DNA of 64,000 nucleotides from the NCBI GenBank assembly GCA_951217055.1, contig OX578285.1:61668942-61732941 (forward strand). Reading direction: 5' to 3'. The notes below the pieces were generated by a model. The model had not been told where the DNA came from. It saw only the letters and a program-made list of their open reading frames with translations, and did not search any database. This DNA comes from Gerris lacustris (Eukaryota > Arthropoda > Insecta > Hemiptera > Gerridae). The position numbers and the translations under genes were made by a program. Shown here one piece after another: positions 29,026 to 41,773 of the stretch. Positions within the stretch are counted from its first letter, which is position 1. Every line of letters starts with the position of its first letter.

Positions 29026-29763
29026 GCAAACATGTCGACGTTTCGCAGACAGCCGTCGGCTTCTTCGAGATACCTCGTCCACCGCTACAGGTGACGCCCC
29101 GCGTCCGGCGGTATCGTACGGGGGCCCCCGCCCGAAATAATTTTTTAACAACAAACAGAGCCCCGATTCGACAATGGGGGCCGAAACAATCCGGAGAAGA
29201 TTATTTTATAAAGAGGGGCCCGAAATATTTTTTTACAACAAACAGAGCCCCCTGAGGGGAGGGGGGCGAAATAATGTTTTTAAACAAACAGAGCCCCGAC
29301 AAAAGGGGGCCGAAACAATTTTTTAGAATTATTTAAAAAATATTATTCATGACGTAGCCGAGGCTTATGTACCGACTCTCGACCTCCCCCTCCATATTGG
29401 CTCTGTGTCCGAGATCGTTTAGTCAAAGTATTCACGCTCGAGACATTGGGGGTTCGATTACCAGTCGGAACACGAGATTTTTTATAGGTTCCTCTCCCAG
29501 ACATCGACGTTTCACAGACGGCTTCTTCCACATGTCGACGTTTCGCAAGAACGACTTCGACTTCTTCAACATACATCGTACACGTGTACAGGTGAGCGGC
29601 CAGGTGAGGCTATCGAAAACATATCGGAAGGGTGGGGGTGATCGGAGGTGGTTCCCCAACCTCGTACAAGTAGACGGCAGGTGGTTAGACTAAACATGCA
29701 ATACAAAATCAATATATTATCGAATCGATATCCTATATCCAGAACCGACCAATTCATACTACT
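29026..29763 (-). repeat. Polinton right terminal inverted repeat (738 bp)
   Basis: Reverse complement of 17476-18078. It is 135 bp longer because the GC-rich unit (CAAACAGAGCCCC with GGGGGCCGAAACAAT) is present three times between about 29120 and 29330 instead of once. It also has a small deletion relative to the left copy near 29520. The outer 500 bp are close to identical. Confidence 0.92.
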
Positions 29764-29769
29764 CAAATG
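29764..29769. repeat. Polinton target-site duplication, right (CAAATG)
   Basis: Identical to 17470-17475. Confidence 0.9.
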
Positions 29770-30094
29770 TATACTAGTTATCTTCACATCGTGGATAAGC
29801 ATTGAGATGTCCATGTGGATTTTTGTCCCAAAAACATATCCATGATACAATGTTTTTCCATGAAATGGAGAAAACGAGTATTATTATTTTATTCCTAACT
29901 TAATGAAACAAGCAATATTTTACGGAGGGCAAACAGATCAAGTAGATTTGATACGTAGTCTTGGACTATATACGACGTAGAAATAAGCAACAAATATTTC
30001 TGTATATTTGTGGAGGGCCTCAGGAGACTTAGAGGCCAGGCTTCTATAGAAAAGCCATGTCTCCACTCCCACGAGATAATATGTTCTTGCACAC

Positions 30095-30158
<64 letters not shown>

Positions 30159-30590
30159 AATAACCCCTATTCAAGTTTGTTTTTTTATCTCTGAAACTTT
30201 CAGAGTATAGATACAGGAACGACAATAAACATTTATACGAATCTGACATTATATTTTTTTTTGTTTTCTAACTAATTTCAAAAATGTTCGCCTTTCAAAT
30301 AAACTGACGAAGCTAGTGCTGTATATGTTAACAAAAACAACTGACATCAGCATATCCCGTTGTTATTTCTATTAAAACTTATACATACATAAATACTTAT
30401 TGTTGTGAATGCATAAGAGAGTTAGTTCACGGCCATAGAATTACTGTAGAGGGTAAAAAAAAGTATTTACCTTTACTTGAAAGTGTATACTATTACATTT
30501 AAATTACTAATTAAATTTACTATTACATTTTACAGCTTTTCTAGCTGAAACCAAACACAAATGATAATCTATATATTATTTATATAAAAT
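29770..30590. other. Right flank of the Polinton, no gene
   Basis: AT-rich with a (TA)n tract at about 30097-30154. No recognisable frame. Confidence 0.55.
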
Positions 30591-30594
30591 TAAC

Positions 30595-31460
30595 AGTGAC
30601 AGTGACTGACTGATCACTAATTCTCCTACTTCCCATTGACATAGAGATTTGAAATTTTGTACATAGATAGATTGTTCCATACATAAAAAAGTGCGGCCAT
30701 TTTGATTTCGATATATGACCACCATATTGAATTATAGCCGCCATCTTGGATTTATTCATCACTAATTCTCCTTCTTCCCATTGACATAGAGATTTGAAAT
30801 TTGGTACATAGAGTGTACCATAAATAGAAAAGTGCGGCCATTTTGATTTCGATATATGGCCACCATATTGAATTATAGCCGCCATCTTGGATGTATTAAC
30901 ACTCTATTATCTCAGTTTCCAGAGGACTTAGATATCTAAAATTTGGTACATAGACTTGTGGTAGCTAAAGAAGAAAATTAAAGGTACTATCACTCAACAT
31001 ATGGCCACCGTATTGAATTACAACCGCCATCTTGGATTTAATAACTCTTGATTATCTCAACTTCCAGTGGACCCAGAGATTTGAAATTTGGTGCATAGAC
31101 TTATGGTACCTAAAGAGGAAAATTAAAGACCTTTTTAATTCAACATATGGCCGCTATATTGAATTACAACCGTCTTGGATTTAATAACTCTTCATTATCT
31201 CAGCTTCCAGTGGACCAAGAGATTTGAAATTTGTTGCATAGACTTATGGTAGCTAAAAAAAAAAAATAAAGACACCTGCACTTCAACATATGGCCACTGT
31301 ATTGAATTATAACCGCCATCTTGAATTTAATAAAACTCTATTATCTCAATTTCTAGGGGACCTAGAGATCGAAATTTGGTACATAGACCTATGGTAGCTA
31401 AAGAAGAAAATTAGAGGTACTTTCACTTCAACATATGGCCGCCATCTTGGATTTAATCAG
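30595..31460 (+). repeat. Six diverged tandem units with CCGCCATCTTGGATT
   Basis: Units of roughly 120-150 bp share GAGATTTGAAATTTGGTACA, ATATGGCCACCATATTGAAT and CCGCCATCTTGGATTTAAT. Each carries at least one GCCGCCATCTTG YY1/Pho-type core, plus GCGGCCATTTTG in the first two. The small minus-strand frame (KMAAIIQYGG repeats) is the same repeat read backwards. Confidence 0.85.
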
Positions 31461-32220
31461 ATAACAAAATAGAGAAAGAAATAAAATCTTGGAATTTGTG
31501 GATCCAATTATTTTTCTTTTTTTTTTAATTTGTGTCATCTGGAAAGAGTGGTTGTTCGTTCTAGAAATTTGTTATATAAAGCTCAATGAATTTGTATTTC
31601 TTGGTTTTATGCTCGACAATTTACTGCACATAAACGTAGGTAAACAGAATACGAGCTACTCTAGCCTCTACAGTAGCTTTGTCGTTTCCTACTAAACAGT
31701 TGTTTATTTTATCATGTCTTGTAAATTTTGTTACATATGTATCGCTTCTTTTATTTATTTTGCATTTGGTTGTCCCGAGGAATTTATGATCGTGTCCTCG
31801 TAACACATTTGTACTCTATACTGCTAAGGATCCTTTACCGTAAGTTACGGCCAGGCTTCTATCAGGTCATGACTACGGAACGACTACTTAGCTCCTGTCG
31901 CTGGCTGTTGCATCTAGGTGTGAGGACCTGAGCACACCCGTTCTCCAGAAAATAACGGTTAAATTTAGAGGGCGTCAACCGGCCCCGGATGTACAAAGTA
32001 AATTATTAATATATCCACGGTGAAACTAGGATTTATCACTCGCCTAGCGTTAAATAACGACTTCTTCATACAACCCAGTTAATTTTCAAATACCTCGCTC
32101 CCGTATATGTATATCTCCTTCTCTTGAATGCATCTAGATTTTCACATATTTGGGAAAGTCTGCACACTCCAATAATTGTTATTTGTCATTATTGCGACGT
32201 ATCTCTTAGATACATCTGCA
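31461..32220. other. No gene seen
   Basis: Mixed AT-rich sequence with a slightly GC-richer patch near 31790-31990. Frames are short and without motifs. Confidence 0.5.

Positions 32221-32222
<2 letters not shown>

Positions 32223-32311
<89 letters not shown>
32223..32311. repeat. (TA)n microsatellite
   Basis: Pure TA repeat. The YIYIYI frames on both strands are artefacts. Confidence 0.95.
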
Positions 32312-32315
<4 letters not shown>

Positions 32316-32903
32316 TCCTTATTAAATGGCATCAGATAAAATAAAATCATAAGAAGACAAGTGAGGAGAAAGGACAAAGTACGAAGAAAGTCGTTTTAAT
32401 TGGACCCAATTAAACGAGTAGACAGTTACACCAGGTCAGGTCCCTTATTACTTCAGTCTTACATCTGATGCGACAAAGTAAGTTCTTACATAGTCAAGGG
32501 GAATACAGTAATACCCCGGACTTACGTAATAGGTGGGACCACAAAGCATGCCATATGTCGAGGAATGTCCTTACATGAATTCTTAATTAGGTACTTATTT
32601 ATAAGGGAAAAATGATGTATGTAAGTAATAACTTTTTTTTTAAAAAAATCGAATATTATATAGAAATGTAATATGCGATAAAACTCCTTTCACAAACGAA
32701 GTCCGCAAATAAAAGTTACTTCAGTACGAAAGCTAAAATGAAAACAATAATGGTGTCAATCTGTTTTCATTTCTACTTCGATGTGATGTAAACATAACGA
32801 TGTATTAACTCATAACCTGACGGATGTATCAAAATCAATGTTAAATTTTAAGGTTATTTGTTATGTACGTATCACTCACTAAATAACAACTTTTTTTTGT
32901 TAT

Positions 32904-33898
32904 TTAACAACAAACAAAAAAAAAATGATAACACACTGAGAGAAGTCAGTAGGAGGATTACACTGGCATGGAAAGCATTCTACAGAAATAAATTAATTTT
33001 TAGGTCGGATATTGATGTAAGCAAAAAAGTTAAGTTATGGAAGTCAACAGTGTTACCGGTAATCACTTACAGCTGTGAAACCTGGGTCCTGAACAGAGCA
33101 ATACTGGGGAAACTAAGAGTGGCAGTGGCAGTAAAAGGAATGGAAAGAAGTATGATAGGGATAACAAGAAGAGAAAGGAAGAGCAATAGATGGATAGCTA
33201 GCCAAACAGGGATTGAAGATATAGGAAGGACAGTACTCTCTAGGAAATGGACGTGGGCAGGTCATATAGTCAGGACAAGAGACGATAGATGGGCAAGAAA
33301 GATATTAGACTGGTGGCCTCTGGAAGGTAAAAGAAAAGTAGGAAGACCGATTAGAAAATGGGACCAGGAGATGAGAACAACTTGCGGTGGGGTAACTTGG
33401 AAAAGAGTGGCGGAGGATAGAAGGATGTGGAAGAGGATGGGCGTAATCTTTAACGAGGAATGGTTACCAAAATAACAAATATATATTATAATATGTATAT
33501 AATACATATATGATACATATATAATATATTAATATTATATATATTATGATAATAAAAAATTGAAGATAAATTAAGAAAAAAAAAAAAAAAAAAATTAATT
33601 TAAGGAATAAGAAATATGTAAATAAATAGTTAACTACTAATAACTAGTAACTAGTAACTAACTAAGACTAGAAATGTAACTAGTAATGGAAGATTATAAA
33701 TGATAAGGTGTAATTTGTTCAAAATTAAAGTATAAATGTGCATCACTGCATAATTCCCCCTTTTATGGGAACCACAGCGCTCTGCTGATTTGAAATCATC
33801 AGTAAAACTGAATATAAAGTGTATTAAAAGTATGTATTTCTTTTTTGTATTTCAATAAATGGTATTTTTATTTATTTTTTTTATTAACAACAAACAAA
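32904..33898 (+). mobile_element. 5'-truncated RTE-like LINE with 15-bp target duplication
   Basis: TTAACAACAAACAAA occurs at 32904-32918 and 33884-33898, exactly bracketing a retroelement remnant (32919-33883). The 5' end starts inside the coding region, typical of truncated reverse transcription. The 3' part is an AT-rich UTR with TAT repeats and an internal A-run. Confidence 0.82.
32925..33475 (+). pseudogene. LINE ORF2 C-terminal remnant
   Basis: About 183 codons downstream of where the reverse transcriptase palm would lie. ITYSCETWVLN, RSMIGITRRERKS, RKWTWAGHIVR, KVGRPIRKWDQEM and EEWL are in the order seen at the C-terminus of RTE-type LINE proteins. The catalytic motifs (FADD) and the endonuclease are missing. 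The frame is open to its stop, so the insertion is fairly young. Confidence 0.82.
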
Positions 33899-35088
<1,190 letters not shown>

Positions 35089-35089
35089 G

Positions 35090-35930
35090 TATTTATATTT
35101 TTAAGAAATTCAAAGAGGTATACTCTTATTACCCTTATTAATTACATGAAATGTTATTTTGGCAATAGCTTTTTGAAGGTAAATAGAAAAGACTGAAAGA
35201 AGGCGAAGCAAGGGAATGACGAAATGAAAAGGAATGACAAGATGAGCAAGGAGCAACTACGCTCGGTAAAAAGTATTTCAGCCTTTTTAAGAGGAAACGT
35301 AATAAAATTGGACCTTAAGGCTAAAGATAGAAGGAGACTAAAAATAAATAAAAAATAAGAAAAGATTCTTTGAATGCAAGGGCTTTTTCGGATTTTAGTA
35401 AAGGTTAAGGTACGGGAAATAAAGGAATTTATATTTTTTATGAGATAAAATCATAGAGTGCTGTTAAACTGGGTGGCCCACGCACACAGCTAATCCGGTA
35501 AGACGACTTACAAGTCATTGTAAATATAAATACCAAATAAGGGTTAGTCAAAAGAGTCAGGACACACCATTAACTTTATAGTGTATAAGTGCAGAAAATC
35601 CACTCATAAAATGTTTATAAGGAATAAGATTTGTGTTTTAATGTTACATTAAAACATACCAATTAACCCCAATTAAACCCCCCCCAATCTGTTTCTGAAT
35701 AGAGTTCACTTGCGGAGTAATAGTTCACCTTTGGGTTTGGGCATTTCCAATAATTTGACTTTTTTGAATTTTCACCACTTAGGATAGGATTAGGAGATAC
35801 AGACCTTTAGTTTAGGCTGTTCTTTTTCTTTTATCAAAACTTTTAAAATTATGTGTCACTCCGTAGGGGGGTTTACATTTAACCTTTTTGAGCTTTAAAT
35901 TAATAAATCCATTATTTAAAAATACACATT
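35090..35930. other. No gene seen
   Basis: AT-rich with A-rich purine runs near 35160-35350. No frame or motif. Confidence 0.5.
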
Positions 35931-35933
35931 TCT

Positions 35934-36062
35934 CATATTTAATTAAAAAATATTTTTCCTTTCCACTCTTTTATCATTTCAACTTATCTTTCACTGAGCA
36001 ATACAATGATAAGTTGAAATGATAAAAGAGTGGAAAGGAAAAATATTTTTAATTAAATATGA
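35934..36062. repeat. Near-perfect 55-bp inverted repeat (long hairpin)
   Basis: The left arm (35934-35988) and right arm (36008-36062) are complementary over about 54 bp with a single one-base bulge, separated by a 19-nt loop. The stem includes CTTTCCACTCTTTTATCATT. Confidence 0.9.
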
Positions 36063-37225
36063 ATATTAAATATTTTATATTAAATTAATGAAATTATTAT
36101 AATTGGCTCAAAGTATTGGCTCTATATTTTCTCGACCTTCTGAAGTAGTCGAAAATGATATACTTTACGAGATCAGGAAAGAAAAGGAGAAATTATAACG
36201 TATGCCTTATCCCCAAAGTAATAGAGATGGCTAAAGATATTGGTTCAAATATTGTTCCAATCTAGTAATGGGTTGTTGGGAACAAAAAAAATACGTGTTC
36301 AAACATAAGACACAAGCAATTATTTAGTGCTAAAGCTACTTTCCTAGACGCAACTCCAGCGATAGACGCTCGAGCGATAGTCGCCGAGCGACTAAAGCTG
36401 AGGGCTCCTCTTGCGAGCTTGCACGTAACTTTCCTAGCTGAGCGACTCTGAAGATACAAACTAAGAAGAGGAGTTCTCCACGATAGACGCTGGGCGACCA
36501 TCGCTCAGCTTTAATCAGTGGAAAACGCGTCTTGGAAAACGTAACTTTAGATCTAAGATTTATAAATAGAGATAAAGAGAACAGGTAGATGAAGTGTACA
36601 AACGTTCATAGTTATTTGATTAAATATACGAATGGAGTATATATCATTTAGAAATGTACACAAAGAGATCTTAGGATAGGGTCACAGGGCTGCCTGCTTA
36701 TTTCAGCCACCGTTTGATTAGTCAATGAGGACCAAGAATTTTCGCAGGTCGACGGAAGGATAAATGAAGGGATTGGGAAAAGATTCAAATTAAGTGGAAT
36801 GGTAGTTAAATGATCTTAAATCCATCTTAAGTTCTAAGGCTAAAATTTATTTCTCTACCTTTTAAGAAGGCAGAAATATTTCATGCAGAGCAGTAAATGT
36901 TTTACACACGCTTAAACCATAAGTTAGAGGTTTTTCATCTCAACTTATTCTTTGCAATCTATCTTCTGGCACCTGTCCTAGCCGTTTCGAGCTCAGTCAG
37001 TTTATACCCTTTTTTGTAAGTTTATATCCTTTATTTACCTAAATTAGTAATTATTTCACTTCATCGATAATCTTTTAATTTAAAATTGTGATAAAATTCG
37101 TGCACGTTCTTTCACTATATGCTAAGAGTACAAGTATATAATTATGATTTACTATCATAATTAATGTATTATTAAAATAACTGGAAAGAGCTAAAAATCA
37201 CGCAAATATATAAAATATTGGAAGC
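36063..37225. other. No gene seen; GC-richer patch 36330-36540
   Basis: The patch has repeated CGATAGACGCT and GAGCGACT motifs (CTAAAGCTGAGGGCTCC, GCTGAGCGACTCTG). The minus frame across it has no recognised domain. Confidence 0.45.
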
Positions 37226-37801
37226 GATACTTTAATAGTACATTATGCGTCGAGTGCGGAAAGTAGCATTTTACATATGAGAGTGGAGTTTGCACCCGAG
37301 CGACAGCGAGGGTAGTAAAACACACGAGCAATGCAAAATGCCGTTTTCGCACGAGCTGCGTACCGTACTTTTTAGCTACGATTGTTAGATTTAAATAATA
37401 ATACAGAAAAAAATTAACTTCCTGTATACAAGTTCGTATTTCTCTTTTGATAAAGATGAAATTAATTCATTAGTTGTATTTTGTGCCGAATTAATTATTT
37501 CGGGAGCCGTATAATTCTCCTCATATTCGTCATAATCATTTAAATCACTCATTGATTTTCACAAAAAACTCGATATAAACAGTTACTTTAATTAAGCAAA
37601 CAGCAAATTAGTTTTGATGAATTAGTATATATAATAAATGTAAACAGCCTCGCTAATGAAGGTGAAGAATTCTTCTTTCTTACCACCCTAGGGCGGTAAA
37701 AAAGATAAATTCTTCAGAATTATGTGACGCGCATGCGCAATGAATACAAGTACGTAAAGAATCACTTTCTACGCATCTAAACAGATACAATGTTTATATT
37801 T
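37226..37801 (-). mobile_element. Dispersed element with NRF1-like site, copy 2 (inverted)
   Basis: Reverse-complement partner of 16258-16822, with conserved TTACTACCCTCGCTGTCGCT, the short reading frame and TTGCGCATGCGCG at 37728-37741. A (TA)n tract follows at its promoter end. Confidence 0.75.
37391..37552 (-). pseudogene. Short conserved frame of the dispersed element, copy 2
   Basis: A 53-codon frame with APEIINSAQNTTNELISSLS and KEKYELVYRK, aligning with the frame at 16492 residue for residue over about 40 positions. It may be the first coding segment of a Crypton-like tyrosine recombinase. No catalytic region follows. Confidence 0.4.
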
Positions 37802-37811
37802 AGTAATAATA

Positions 37812-37999
<188 letters not shown>

Positions 38000-38000
<1 letters not shown>

Positions 38001-38800
38001 TATTAAACTTACGTCATAGTCCTTAATTATTTAAGTAATCCGTCTAATCGATTATTAATTAAATAAAACTTGGTTTTTGTTTGCACAGAAACTATTTAAG
38101 GAGAACTAGTTGATCTAGCACAGGATATTGGAGCAATTTCTAATTAATACAAACCGTTGCTGGCAATGAAGTTTTTTTTAAGTTGTGCGTATGCCTTATC
38201 ATACATAATTGAATTTAGTTATAGAATTATCACATGTCGGGCAAGATCGAACCAGATTAATTACCAGTTTTCGGTTAGCACCTAGTTTAATTGCATCGGT
38301 TGAAGAAATTAAGGCTTAGACTATTGTAATTAGTAAAAAACCTATTCCAAGGCAAGAATATTTAATGGAAGTCGCAGTAGGACTCTTATAAATATCGAGT
38401 TCTTCCAAAGAGAAAGCCATTACCTCTCTGCTTTCAACTAAAAACAAGCAACGCTTCAAGAACCCCCCTCCCTCTTCTACTTTTAACGTATTTCAACAGG
38501 GAAAACTAACATTTTATGAAAAAGCATTATGAGGAAACTCCATTATAAAGACGATTAAGGAGTATAAAAGTTAATGCGGTGGCAGTACATCATCATGTTT
38601 TGTCTTGTGGGGAAATTTTTATCTGTATGTAAGCTTAAATAAACCTAGTTTATATATTATATCTATTCTTCTAATATGGCAGTGGACCAGCGAGGAAAAA
38701 CGGACTATCAGAATTCGGAACGGAGTGTGCCTTCGTCGTGCCAAAATCATTTCAGCGGATAAGAAAAGGTGGAAAACCTAGGTCTTTTTTGACGACTTTT
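38000..38800. other. No gene seen
   Basis: Mixed sequence. No recognisable coding frame. Confidence 0.5.
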
Positions 38801-38805
38801 TTTTT

Positions 38806-39260
38806 ACGAGGTATATCACAAAGTAAGTTCCGTTTCTATTTCTATCCACGGCAGCGCTGCGATCGCAGTTCTGAGCATGCGCGGCAGTTACTCTGACTCA
38901 AGGAGAAGAAATGTACGCCATTTTCAGATCGCTGCTGCTGACGTGTTCTTTGTAGTGCTTCATTATAATATCAGCCTTAATTGAAAATGCCGCTTGTGTG
39001 CGCGCGGTTTTGCTTAAGCTTCTCTTTTTTGCGTGAACCAGTTCATCAGAATCCAAAGATAGGCGTCCACTTCGTTCTTCATCGTGCACTTGATCACGTC
39101 CTTCATTGAACAGTCTGACCCATCTTCTAACCATTGAATCACTGGACGGCGATCGGCTACTTTTCACATCAACTCGATGTAATCATCAGGGTGAAACATG
39201 TCTCACCTGTGTTTCGAAATCACAAGATTATGAAGTCGGTGTTTAGACTTAGGTTTCGAA
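38806..39260 (-). mobile_element. Mariner-like transposon relic
   Basis: A TACGAGGTATATCACAAAGT end at 38810 resembles mariner termini. On the minus strand 38898-39167 encodes MVRRWVRLFNEGRDQVHDEE followed by RSGRLSL and DELV. This is the second helix-turn-helix and linker region of mariner transposases. The catalytic DDD/DDE core is missing, so it is an internally deleted relic. Confidence 0.72.
39024..39134 (-). pseudogene. Mariner transposase DNA-binding fragment
   Basis: About 37 codons keep the mariner pattern 'VRRW...F..GR..VHDE.RSGR.S' without a stop. The sequence on either side in the same frame is unrelated, so the gene is broken at both ends. Confidence 0.75.
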
Positions 39261-39299
39261 TGAGTTGAAACATTTGCAACCACTAGGCTGCACTAATCC

Positions 39300-41765
39300 T
39301 CTGTAATGTTATTAATAATTCTCTAAACGCTCTCCATAAATAAATGGTGATATACCTACCAATTGTATAAAGGTGGTGTTAAAAAAGTTTGAGACAGCAA
39401 ATGAAGAGTACAATTTTTAACAAGGCAAAAGTGCAAGGTTGAAAAATGAAATCAAGAGCAATGTGGTTTAGTCTAGTATATCATTGATATTATCGCATTT
39501 GAAGCGAAGACGAACCAGTAGTATAATCACTTGCCAAGAATTGTTAAAACGTCGCGTCGGTAGAAATTATTTACACTTTAATGCTCGTTCGGCAGTTAAC
39601 ACCGGACCAATCGATATCGAAAAGGAATGCCGAGAGGAGGGTGAGAAGAGACAATGAATTTCACCTGACAGGAGGAATTAAGTAATGTCGTCGGTCATTC
39701 AGTGGCTTTTACAAGATCGATGACCATAGGCAAGCTTGTTTTCGGACTGGATGTTTCCATGCGGAAACTTGTCAGGGGGATACCTTCCCCATTCGAACTC
39801 GTAAAAAACCCAGTATAAAAACAAAACAAAAAACAATCTACTCCATTAGAAGCTGAATGTAACCGGTAAATATAATAGGAAATAAGTTAAAAGGGGACTG
39901 CTAATCGAGAGTATAATAACTCGCAACTACGTCGTCTAAAACCTATAGGTCTTACCCAAGGACAAATCATCCCCAGAGAGGTGTTTCACATTGAAAGTAA
40001 GATTTAAGTTACATAATACGTCAAATTTTTTCTTTAATGATCTATAAAATTACTGACGTTTAAAATATTTATTTGGTACAGTGACAGATAATTCAGTGGT
40101 AGGTGTGGACGGATATTAAATTTTCAATGGAACAATAGGACGCTATTCAAACTACTGGTCATTCAAAAGCTTAGCCGAAACAAATACAATGGCTGGGATA
40201 GAGGACCCCCAATCCCGATGAATTCAAATTCTAAAAGGAAGCATTGCGGTAGACCACTTGGGTCAACAAGCCTTCGCTCATTTGACCACGAAGCTTATCC
40301 AGACTGCAACAACCCTAGCTCTGACGTCACCCGTCTCATCCGTTTGTTTATACTTCGGATCTTCATAAGACATTTCGACCGAGGCTTCACAACTCTTAGA
40401 ACTCTTAGAATAAAGGTCGATATAGTTTTGATTAATATTGTTCGGAACTCTCGAGGGTTATTACTTTTTAAGAACAGGTCTAACCTTTAGTTACTGCCAC
40501 AGTAATATACTTGTCAAACACACTAGTCGCAACTTTTTCGAAGGTGAAAAAACACCCGCAGCCAGTGTTAGAAGAATGATTAATTACTTGAATGAGAGCT
40601 ATACTACTTACGAAACAGTCTAAAAAGTTTTATAGTCACACCAAAAACTTTTGGTAACTTATTTTAAATCTACTTAAAGATGTAAAACCCGTGTGGCCGT
40701 CGGTGAAGGCAAAATTAATTTACTTTTGTATGTGCTTTAAAAGAAGAATGTTTTTATTCACATAATAAATTATAGTTTATTTTTATAGGTTTGAGTCGGG
40801 CAGGTGGAAACAAAGAGGACTCTTTGTAAAGCTCCATTTCAGTAGGGCACGAAACTTCTCTTTTAAATACATTGTTAAACTGTTTACCGGTGTTTCTTTA
40901 AATGAATGTGTAAACTCGGCTTCAACCTACCTCAAGCAACTCTAACCGGCTTTTCATTTACCCACGCGATAAGGATAATATCATTTATCATAAATTTTCC
41001 CCAGAACTTTTCCATCCATAAAGGAAATCACATTACCGCTATAGAACGCGGCAGGTTAAACTAAACTTGGAACCTATATTGATAATACTCCCTTCCAACC
41101 GTCCCCAATATACTAATTTACTATTAAAGTTAAGACCCACCCTTATAACTCGGTGTTTGAACTTCCTCTTCGGGACCGATTCCCTATCAATTATTGTAGC
41201 AGGGTATCGTCCCGAGGATCGGCCGATTCCGCGCTATTAGTCTCGGTGTCAAGAGAGTCAGATAATTTCTACAATTATAAAACCGATCGATAATAATCGA
41301 GACGAGAGAACGGATCGGGAGGACAAAGAAGCCTGAGGCCTCTCTCCAATAACACTGCAAGGACCTCAGTCTTCCAAGCACCCTCTACAAATCTGACAAT
41401 AATTATTTTCCTCTGTCCGATCTCAGTTTCTACAGGCTATCCAAGCACCAAATACGACCGAAATTCTAACCGTTTTCCTTAAATCTCAATTAATCGGATT
41501 ACATCATTCTCAAAATGTAATCCTGTTCCTATATTTCCAATACTGTTATGATTGATTTTGACTGTGTTCATATAGCCAGGTATCCGTTTAAACATTACGT
41601 TTAAACTTGACGTGAAGTAGGAAACTTACAACAATTTAAATATATAAGACTAAAATAAATATAATCTATTATTTGGTAGAACATAATAATTAACAATTGT
41701 ATGCTAGTAATGTATATTACTTCTCGGACGGAAATAAAAACTCAACGCTAGGATTAACCAATTAC
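39300..41765. other. No gene seen
   Basis: GC content is somewhat higher than in the flanks near 39550-40620 and 40900-41500. The longest frame (40218-40490) shows no domain, and neighbouring frames are short. A decayed repeat or unannotated non-coding DNA is equally possible. Confidence 0.45.
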
Positions 41766-41773
41766 TACTAGCA

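Larger units (their letters stand above)
17476..29763. mobile_element. Polinton/Maverick-type (adintovirus-like) element, 12.3 kb, lacking PolB
   Basis: A complete element: perfect 6-bp target duplication, long terminal inverted repeats beginning AG, and genes for rve integrase, packaging ATPase, adenain-like protease, double jelly-roll major capsid, single jelly-roll penton and a PLA2 minor capsid protein. Polintons usually measure 15-20 kb and encode a protein-primed DNA polymerase B. Here no frame of that size or type exists. Nearly every frame is uninterrupted and the target duplication is perfect, which argues for recent integration. One gene is broken by a later piggyBac-like MITE. Genes are arranged plus-minus-plus with very short spacers. 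Confidence 0.93.

Noticed and set aside
28871..29140. 89-codon frame crossing into the right terminal repeat
   Set aside because: No promoter or motif; more than a third of it is terminal repeat sequence.
40218..40623. Overlapping frames as an unknown gene
   Set aside because: No domain, no promoter pair and ordinary length for chance frames.
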